Part shown: one piece after another, positions 40,387 to 45,033 of the stretch | Position numbering within the stretch: position 1 is the stretch's first letter | Layout: each line of letters opens with the position of its first letter | Source of the DNA: a virus | DNA length: 45,033 nt | IMG/VR virus record: IMGVR_UViG_3300042376_001093 | Coordinates: 1-45,033 of that record | Strand: one strand, 5' to 3' | The notes under the pieces: model-generated | Databases searched by the model: none | Told to the model about the DNA's origin: nothing | What the model saw: only the letters and a program-made list of their open reading frames with translations | Translations under genes and position numbers: made by a program

Positions 40387-41466
40387 CTAGATCAGCCCGT
40401 CGTCTGAAAGTTGCGAGCGAAGTTGCTCGGCATAACTCATCCCCTTGCGTGCGGCTTCGGGGCTGTTCGTTGTCACACCTGCTCGATTGGCGGTTCGGGA
40501 AGCTGCTCGTCGCAGGTAGTCCATGTTCGCTTCGGCCTGCGTCTGTCGCGGAGGCGCGGTGGGAACCACGCTCGCCGGAGCAAACTGATCAAGCTGCTGC
40601 TGGAATGCCTGCTGGGATTGAGTCCTTGTCTGCGCCGCCAAAACCTGTGTCTGAAGGTCGCGTTCGACCATCTTCAAGGCGTAGTCCCAGCGGGCCTGCG
40701 GTGAAGCAATGCCCAAGGACGCTGCCTGTTCGATATATGTTCTGGCCGCGGCACCCTCGGGTGATACATTCCCGTTTGTGTCGTATAGCCAATCGCGGTT
40801 TTCCTGCTCGATGGACGCGACGTACTGAGTGCGCGCCTGCTCTTCCATCTGGCCGCGAACGATCTGCTCCGCCTGCTGCTGCGCCAGACGAGTGACCATC
40901 GGGGAGAGCGCCTCTTCCGGGTTGGAGAGGAACTTTTCCGCGAACGCCTGCTTGTACTGAAAGAACTCGGTGATCGCGTGCCGGGCGTCCAGCGGAGCGT
41001 CGGTGGCGATGGTGTCGCGGCCATGCTCGTCCTTGACGATGTACCGCTTGTAGGCGTCCCGCAGCTGGGGAGGATTCCACCACGAGTCCTCCTGCTTCTG
41101 CGGGGGCTGGGCTACGGGCTGGGCGGGAGCCTGCTGCGCCGCACGCCACTTGTCGTACTCGGGTCGGTTGGCGAGGTACTCCTGCGCGACCGGCATGAGT
41201 TGCTGGTACTGGGAGAGAGCGTGCGTTGCCTGTTTCTCTCGTTCGAGAGATTGGTAGAGACGCTGCGCAATCGTGCGTTCGTCAGCGCCTTGGAAGTCAG
41301 GCAGAGACTTAAACGCATCGAATGGGCTTCTTGGGGCAGCTGGTGCCTCGATCTCCTGCTCGGGTGCCTCATCGGTCACCTCCGGCTGTTCGTCTACCTC
41401 GGGCAAATCCTGCTCGGGGGAGTCGTTCTCGGGAGTCTCGTCGTCCAGCATTTCTTCGTCGGACAT
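40387..41466 (-). CDS. Capsid scaffolding protein
   Basis: A 359-residue protein. The first 45 residues are extremely acidic (SDEEMLDDETPENDSPEQDL). The centre is helical and Gln-rich (KRYIVKDEHGRDTIATDAPL; MVTRLAQQQAEQIVRGQMEE), and the C-terminus ends in a short basic-to-polar helix (SYAEQLRSQLSDDGLI) of the type that binds coat protein. Length, composition and position one gene before the capsid gene are characteristic. It should guide procapsid assembly and leave before packaging. The ATG has GAGGTAG in front. Confidence 0.8.
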   Translation of the reverse strand: MSDEEMLDDETPENDSPEQDLPEVDEQPEVTDEAPEQEIEAPAAPRSPFDAFKSLPDFQGADERTIAQRLYQSLEREKQATHALSQYQQLMPVAQEYLANRPEYDKWRAAQQAPAQPVAQPPQKQEDSWWNPPQLRDAYKRYIVKDEHGRDTIATDAPLDARHAITEFFQYKQAFAEKFLSNPEEALSPMVTRLAQQQAEQIVRGQMEEQARTQYVASIEQENRDWLYDTNGNVSPEGAAARTYIEQAASLGIASPQARWDYALKMVERDLQTQVLAAQTRTQSQQAFQQQLDQFAPASVVPTAPPRQTQAEANMDYLRRAASRTANRAGVTTNSPEAARKGMSYAEQLRSQLSDDGLI

Positions 41467-41496
41467 GGGCTACCTCGCTTGGGGTGAGGGTGGGGA

Positions 41497-41940
41497 CTAT
41501 CGAAAGACTTGCGTGTAGTAGGGCTGGCCGCTCGCAGCGACGACGACGCCGACGCCGATGGTCGAGTAGCGACTGTTGAGGATGTTTGCGCGATGCCCGG
41601 GCGAGTTCATCCATGCCCGCATGACTTCCGCCGGGTCGCGCTGACCGTAGGCCACGTTCTCGCCATACGGCCCGCCGGAGTGGTACATGCGGCGCTGGTT
41701 GGCCTGCTTGCCGCTCCACGAGCGGGCGAAGTTCATCAGCGGCGCGGCGACTGCGAGAGGGCGCAGGCCACGCTGACGACGCTCGCCGTTCACGAGGTCA
41801 ACGATCCGGTATTCCCACTCGCTACCGATGGTCACGCGACGGCAGGTCTTGCCATCGCACTCGGTGCGGATCAGGCGGTTTTCCGCGAACGCGAACTGCG
41901 ATGCGACGACGCACAGCAGGGCGGCAAGTGTCAGCCGCAT
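41497..41940 (-). CDS. Secreted CAP-superfamily (SCP/PR-1) protein
   Basis: A 147-residue protein. Signal peptide MRLTLAALLCVVASQFAFA (cut about residue 20), a short Cys pair (TECDGKTCRR), then a CAP domain: IVDLVNGERRQRGLRPL (about 47-63), LMNFARSWSGKQA, MYHSGGPYGENVAYGQR with the His-...-Glu pair of the cavity, EVMRAWMNSPGHRANILN and a final VVVAASGQPYYTQVF strand. CAP proteins in bacteria are exported and bind lipids or cell-wall components; catalytic roles are disputed. GAGGTGA precedes the ATG. Finding it between a lone plus-strand gene and the scaffold suggests a cargo (moron) gene altering the host envelope, or an accessory to lysis. Confidence 0.9.
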   Translation of the reverse strand: MRLTLAALLCVVASQFAFAENRLIRTECDGKTCRRVTIGSEWEYRIVDLVNGERRQRGLRPLAVAAPLMNFARSWSGKQANQRRMYHSGGPYGENVAYGQRDPAEVMRAWMNSPGHRANILNSRYSTIGVGVVVAASGQPYYTQVFR

Positions 41941-41999
41941 GAGTCACCTCGATGCTTGGGGCAAAGGTCTAGGAGACTTATGGCCCGCGCTGCCGCGAG

Positions 42000-42017
42000 T
42001 ACGCCATAAACCCCGTA
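42000..42017 (+). promoter_or_regulatory. CATAAA hairpin before the lone plus-strand gene
   Basis: TACG and CGTA pair around the loop CCATAAACCC; the last A of the stem is the first base of the ATG at 42017. This member points rightward, in the direction of its own downstream gene. No Shine-Dalgarno stands between it and the ATG, so the transcript may be nearly leaderless if the motif is a promoter. Confidence 0.45.
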
Positions 42018-43351
42018 TGGAGTACGACCACGACGCCTTCATCGACGATGCCCGTCAGCGGATGCTGGGCAAGCTGGCAGAGGTAGTCCTCAAGCGACTG
42101 CCCGACGCTGACCCGGTCGAGGCTGCGCGCATCCTGCTGGAGGGAACACCAGAAGAGCGCCTGCCGCTGGTCGAGCAGCTGGACTCCGCAATCGCCAACT
42201 CCGCAGCTGGGCAAGCGCCCGGGATATCACCTGCGGAGAGGGATGCCGTCAGCGAGAAGACCGGCAGCAGCTGGTACGCGCTCGGCCCCGGGGACCAGAA
42301 CGCACACGCGAGCATGCGGGACGCCAACCTGCTCAACGCCGCGCTCGGGCGAAAGAACGTCGTCAACATCCGCGACCTGACGGAGGGCGGGCACACGCAC
42401 GCCAAGGACGAAGAGGGGTTCCCGGTCGAGGTGGACTACAACGCCGGGCCGAACCTGTGGGCCGGGGGAGCGAGCGATCAGGACCGGGCACGCAACCGTG
42501 CCGCCTCGTGGCTGGACGCCTCCGACTACCACGACTCTGGTGAGAACGAGCCGGAACGGCACTCCTCGTGGATGGGTGCGAACTTCCCGCAGTACTCGCT
42601 GATCGGAGCGCAGGGAACGCTGACGAACATCTCGAACATGGGCGACACGGTGGCCGGAGGTCTGTGGGCCGGGGCCAACGCGGGGGCGGAGGCCGCGAGG
42701 CGGGCGCTTCGGCGCGACGAGCCTGACCTGCTGAACGAAAACACGGGGAGGTTCGGGCCTGACGCCGCGGCGTGGGTCACCAACAACGCCTACAAGCTGG
42801 TGAAGAACCTCCCGTCGGAGTTGCCGAAGCAGCTGGCGTATGACAGCGCGCAGCGATCCGTCACTGGTGCCAGCCCGCGCCTGCCCGGTGACATGGACCC
42901 CGTAAGCCGCGTCAAGCACCTCAAGCAGATGCGGGACAACATCGGGAAGGCCGGAGTTCCGACGGTCGAGCAATACGGCGCATCACGCGGCGAAACGTAC
43001 TCGCCAGCGTGGGCGTGGTTCCAAGACATGATGCCGGAGACAGCGGACCCGTTCACCATTGGGTCGATGGGCTGGGGAGCCGCCAAGGCTGTCGGGGCCG
43101 GGACGCTCAAGGGCGCAGCCACGCAGGCGGTCAAGGCAGCTGCTCGCGAGGGAGTCTCGGAGACGGCCAGCCCGTGGAACTACGCCCTCGGCATGCTCAC
43201 GTTCCCCGCAGTCTCGAACGCCTTCACGGCTCCGAAGCTGGAGGGATCGCCGGAAGTCCACGCCGCGGGGTACGCGCAGAAACAGCAGGACAGCGACAGC
43301 GCCATCGAGAACATCCGCCGCCTACAGCGGGTCAGAGATCAGGGTCGGTGA
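42017..43351 (+). CDS. Plus-strand phage protein of unknown function (444 aa)
   Basis: The protein starts at MEYDHDAFIDDARQRMLGKL; the frame is open further upstream but in a biased, unlikely sequence over the CAP gene's 5' end. Features: an N-terminal helical part (about 1-50), SWYALGPGDQNAHASMRDAN (about 80-100), an Ala/Gly-rich helical middle (NMGDTVAGGLWAGANAGAEA), then MGWGAAKAVGAGTLKGAATQ (a possible membrane-active helix) and a coiled tail (DSAIENIRRLQRVRDQGR). It resembles phage internal or ejected proteins in style. It is oriented against all flanking genes and converges with a tiny membrane-protein gene, overlapping it by 20 bases. Confidence 0.75.
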   Translation: MEYDHDAFIDDARQRMLGKLAEVVLKRLPDADPVEAARILLEGTPEERLPLVEQLDSAIANSAAGQAPGISPAERDAVSEKTGSSWYALGPGDQNAHASMRDANLLNAALGRKNVVNIRDLTEGGHTHAKDEEGFPVEVDYNAGPNLWAGGASDQDRARNRAASWLDASDYHDSGENEPERHSSWMGANFPQYSLIGAQGTLTNISNMGDTVAGGLWAGANAGAEAARRALRRDEPDLLNENTGRFGPDAAAWVTNNAYKLVKNLPSELPKQLAYDSAQRSVTGASPRLPGDMDPVSRVKHLKQMRDNIGKAGVPTVEQYGASRGETYSPAWAWFQDMMPETADPFTIGSMGWGAAKAVGAGTLKGAATQAVKAAAREGVSETASPWNYALGMLTFPAVSNAFTAPKLEGSPEVHAAGYAQKQQDSDSAIENIRRLQRVRDQGR

Positions 43352-43481
43352 ACTCTTCGATCACGCCGTCGATCACCAAAGCGACGAGCATGAACGAGGC
43401 GGCGAGTGAGAACGTGCAGAGCAGAGTAGTCACGCAGGCTACCGTTAGGATGGCGCAGGTGGTGAAAATGGCGTCTACCAT
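43332..43481 (-). CDS. 49-residue membrane protein (holin-like candidate)
   Basis: The ATG at 43481 shares its A with the stop of the upstream gene (TGATG), which makes it a probable coupled cistron. The protein is hydrophobic from about residue 4 to 40 (AIFTTCAILTVACVTTLLCT, then FSLAASFMLVALVIDGV), enough for one long or two short membrane helices, with an acidic C-terminus (EEFTDPDL). Size and topology would fit a small holin, antiholin or host-membrane protein. There is no endolysin next to it, so the holin role is only a suggestion. Confidence 0.6.
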   Translation of the reverse strand: MVDAIFTTCAILTVACVTTLLCTFSLAASFMLVALVIDGVIEEFTDPDL

Positions 43482-43780
43482 CACTGGGGTTGTGGCCTCG
43501 GCGGCTCGGGCAGGTACATCCAGTGGGAAACGTCCTGCGGGAGAACGCCCCTGCGACCGATCCAGACGAACCCGTCAAGGTGGTTGGTGAAGAGCAGGCA
43601 CTGGCGCATCGGGTCGGGTTCGCGCTCGGAACGGGCGACCCACTCCCGCGTTGCCAGCACGCCCCGCAGACGCTCGATCTCGGTGGCTGCCTCTATCAGC
43701 ACCGTCTCCAGTCGTGTTCCGCTGCCGCGATACCGCTCGTGCTGGTGATGCAGGCCACAGATGATTTCGTTCAATGTCAT
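43481..43780 (-). CDS. Small phage protein with DUF551-like C-terminus
   Basis: A 99-residue protein. The N-terminal helix ends EAATEIERLRGVLATREWVA, like many short phage proteins. The second half (FTNHLDGFVWIGRRGVLPQD, then VSHWMYLPEPP) has the V-T/S-H-W-M-x-L-P-x-P-P ending of DUF551, a small phage family of unknown role. The ATG overlaps the upstream stop (ATGA) and its stop overlaps the next start. It belongs to the right-hand cluster of very small genes. Confidence 0.7.
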   Translation of the reverse strand: MTLNEIICGLHHQHERYRGSGTRLETVLIEAATEIERLRGVLATREWVARSEREPDPMRQCLLFTNHLDGFVWIGRRGVLPQDVSHWMYLPEPPRPQPQ

Positions 43781-44079
43781 TTCAGCCGCTCCAGTAGGCC
43801 GCGCAGCGGGGCGGCGGATGCGTAGGACTTTGAGTCAATAAAATCAGCCGCTTGCTCCACCGCCTCTCGCTCCTCGTCGGTGAGGGTGACCAAAGCGTTC
43901 TTGGCCCGGGTCATTATCAAGTCCAAGACCCGAAGCTCTAGCTGCTCTTTGGAATGGGCAAGCTCGGCCACCCGCTGCTTCAGCCGCTCAATCTCGTTCG
44001 CCGCCTCCTCAAACAACTCGCTCGCCACCGGGACATGGATGTAGCGCAGGCCGCGAATCCGCTCGACGATGTCGGTCAT
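43777..44079 (-). CDS. Small coiled-coil phage protein
   Basis: A 100-residue protein. TDIVERIRGLRYIHVPVASE with LFEEAANEIERLKQRVAELA (about 2-42) is a frequent pattern of short phage proteins: an N-terminal VERIR box, then EAANEIERL heading a coiled coil. The C-terminal TLTDEEREAVEQAADFIDSK is another helix. The ATG at 44079 overlaps the upstream stop (ATGA). No biochemical function is known to me for such proteins. Confidence 0.7.
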   Translation of the reverse strand: MTDIVERIRGLRYIHVPVASELFEEAANEIERLKQRVAELAHSKEQLELRVLDLIMTRAKNALVTLTDEEREAVEQAADFIDSKSYASAAPLRGLLERLK

Positions 44080-44312
44080 TGGTCCCTCTTCACGAAGCGA
44101 TTGCCCTTGTCCCGAACGCGGTCGTTGTGGCCGCGCTCGTCCAAGATGCACTTCACGGTCCACGCCGTGGGTGCGGAATCCCCGGTTTTGTCGCACAGCA
44201 CCTTGACGGTCGCCCGCAGGCAGTCGAGTTCCACGCGCTGGGCATGACCCTTGACCCGGAGATCGTGATTCTCCGCTTCCAACTCGGTGATTCGGTCGTA
44301 CAAGTTGCGCAT
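44076..44312 (-). CDS. Small coiled-coil protein with two cysteines near the C-terminal half
   Basis: A 78-residue protein beginning MRNLYDRITELEAENHDLRV, a leucine-zipper-like coil continuing to about residue 38. It then has LCDKTGDSAPTAWTVKCILD (39-58) and a basic end (RVRDKGNRFVKRDQ). The ATG lies four bases after the upstream TGA and lacks its own ribosome site, so it probably relies on coupling to the HTH gene. No family recognised. Confidence 0.55.
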   Translation of the reverse strand: MRNLYDRITELEAENHDLRVKGHAQRVELDCLRATVKVLCDKTGDSAPTAWTVKCILDERGHNDRVRDKGNRFVKRDQ

Positions 44313-44316
44313 CGGT

Positions 44317-44700
44317 TCACAGGAGGGAGGTGGTTTCGGGCTGCTGCGGCGGCTGCGGAAGGGCGTGCCAGTACTCCGCCCCGGTACGGCCATCGGCCAG
44401 ACGCCAGCGGGACCGCTCGGAGTCCCAGCGGATGCCGACCGCGAACGTCCCCTTGGGCGGGAAGGACACAGAAGTACTCGTCCATCCCTCCGGCTGCTGC
44501 TGGGCGGGGGAGTTGGCACCAGCTGCGGTAGCCTCCAGCTGGACCCACTGCTTGACGGAGTCGATGCTCCAGCGGGTGACACGCCCCAGCTTGATCGGCT
44601 GGGGAGCCTTGCCCGCCCTGACGTATCGCCGCCATGTACGGGCAGCGATGCCGGTGTGCTGAGAAACCTCTTCCAGAGTCCAGAGCAGCTGGTCAGCCAT
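44317..44700 (-). CDS. AlpA/excisionase-like winged HTH protein
   Basis: A 127-residue protein. Residues 5-52 (LLWTLEEVSQHTGIAARTWR, RYVRAGKAPQPIKLGRVTRW, SIDSVKQWVQ) form the MerR-like helix-turn-helix and wing of the AlpA/Xis/DUF-type excisionase superfamily, which bind and bend DNA at att sites or promoters. A Gln/Pro/Ser linker and a second half (KGTFAVGIRWDSERSRWRLA) follow. The ATG has GGAGGGG five bases upstream. It could control lysogeny or be the directionality factor for the integrase, though it is 38 kb away in this window; in a circular phage the distance may be shorter. Confidence 0.7.
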   Translation of the reverse strand: MADQLLWTLEEVSQHTGIAARTWRRYVRAGKAPQPIKLGRVTRWSIDSVKQWVQLEATAAGANSPAQQQPEGWTSTSVSFPPKGTFAVGIRWDSERSRWRLADGRTGAEYWHALPQPPQQPETTSLL

Positions 44701-44995
44701 GATCCCCTCCTAGATTGGGTAGCCCGCACTGATCAACAAGTCCCGCAGGCGCTGAACTTCCATTTTCAGCCGCCTGCCCTCCTCCTTGAGCCTCTCGACC
44801 TCCTTCGCCTGTTCCTTGGCAACGCTTGATTGCACAGTTTCCTCTCCCACAGCCGTGCCCCTCCACCTCATCTAGACGCTTCGTTAGCCGTTTGATTTCA
44901 GCCACCAGCCGCGGGATCAGGCTATGAGCCACCCGGGCAAGCGCAGGATCACTCTTTTCGAGGGCGGCTTTCGCCTCGGTAACCAGCTGTTCCAT
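44693..44995 (-). CDS. Small helical protein (N-terminal half convincing)
   Basis: The ATG at 44995 with AGGA upstream starts a helix-rich segment MEQLVTEAKAALEKSDPALA, then RVAHSLIPRLVAEIKRLTKR and LDEVEG (to about residue 46). Beyond that the frame becomes Gly/Cys/Gln-rich where it overlaps the coiled-coil mini-protein frame, so the tail may be unselected. No family recognised. The 38 bases from here to the right edge hold no feature I can support. Confidence 0.5.
   Translation of the reverse strand: MEQLVTEAKAALEKSDPALARVAHSLIPRLVAEIKRLTKRLDEVEGHGCGRGNCAIKRCQGTGEGGREAQGGGQAAENGSSAPAGLVDQCGLPNLGGDHG
44710..44850 (-). CDS. 46-residue coiled-coil mini-protein overlapping the next gene's frame
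   Basis: The frame from GTG 44850 (or GTG 44835, with AGAGG five bases before) to TAG at 44710 encodes a heptad-like helix: AKEQAKEVERLKEEGRRLKM then EVQRLRDLLISAG. Composition and periodicity are far more protein-like than the overlapping frame at the same place (Gly/Ala/Arg-rich). The stop falls ten bases before the HTH start. It is shorter than most automated cut-offs. Confidence 0.55.
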   Translation of the reverse strand: MGEETVQSSVAKEQAKEVERLKEEGRRLKMEVQRLRDLLISAGYPI

Positions 44996-45033
44996 CGTCG
45001 CGGTCCTCGCTCTTGCGGGTTTCTGGAAAATGG

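Noticed and set aside
41960-41990. GGCCATAAG upstream of the CAP gene as a sixth CATAAA hairpin
   Set aside because: Sequence is close (CATAAG) and the position is suitable, but I could not form a stem around it.
42227-42973. Long minus-strand frame opposite the plus-strand gene
   Set aside because: Arg/Pro/Gly/Val-rich shadow translation in GC-rich DNA; the plus frame has normal composition and a sensible start.

Overview
The window is a contiguous stretch of a temperate, podovirus-like double-stranded DNA phage genome (or prophage). It has a T7-style tail-nozzle protein, a connector candidate, a portal, a large terminase, a scaffold and capsid pair, no tape measure or tail sheath, and a tyrosine integrase beside a partial host tRNA sequence. 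DNA polymerase, RNA polymerase and a clear endolysin are not seen, so part of the genome lies outside. The host is unknown. The integrase C-terminus (LRRSGATAVE...LGHLSPGLAAKHY) reminds me of Planctomycetota integrases; this is a weak inference.

Nearly all genes are on the minus strand and read from high to low coordinates, many joined by ATGA or TGATG overlaps. Reading that way: 44995-43332 is a cluster of tiny genes (coiled coils, an AlpA/excisionase-like HTH, a DUF551-like protein, a 49-residue membrane protein). A lone plus-strand gene (42017-43351) interrupts it. Then come a secreted CAP-domain protein (41940), scaffold, major capsid protein, a decoration candidate, small virion proteins, a small-terminase candidate, large terminase, portal, an endonuclease VII-like HNH protein and small conserved proteins (to 31033). 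From 31031 to 22623 lies an array of tail-fibre genes built from shared modules (collagen-like stretches, Cys-rich heads, Ig-like domains, Asp-box repeats, and C-terminal receptor modules that recur in paralogues). Then come the connector (21595-22608), the nozzle (18692-21595), Q-rich and Cys-rich virion proteins, and three very large putative internal/ejected proteins (6464-15453).

At 4.6-6.5 kb is the lysogeny/recombination junction. The plus-strand integrase faces a RecB/Cas4-like PD-(D/E)XK exonuclease, followed by an Erf-type annealing protein, an HTH protein overlapped by another frame, an SF2 helicase with a DUF3820-like tail, a separate DUF3820-like protein, a zinc ribbon and, running off the left edge, a membrane-anchored HExxH metallopeptidase.

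The two most unusual signals are these. (1) The 3' half of a CAT-anticodon tRNA (5495-5541), the likely attP core, lies inside the only open frame able to start the exonuclease gene, so integration would swap that gene's start for a host tRNA. (2) A small hairpin with CATAAA in or at its loop recurs in five intergenic gaps (747, 17293, 31347, 34788 and 42017 starts), always in the orientation of the downstream gene: a candidate phage-specific promoter or RNA control element.
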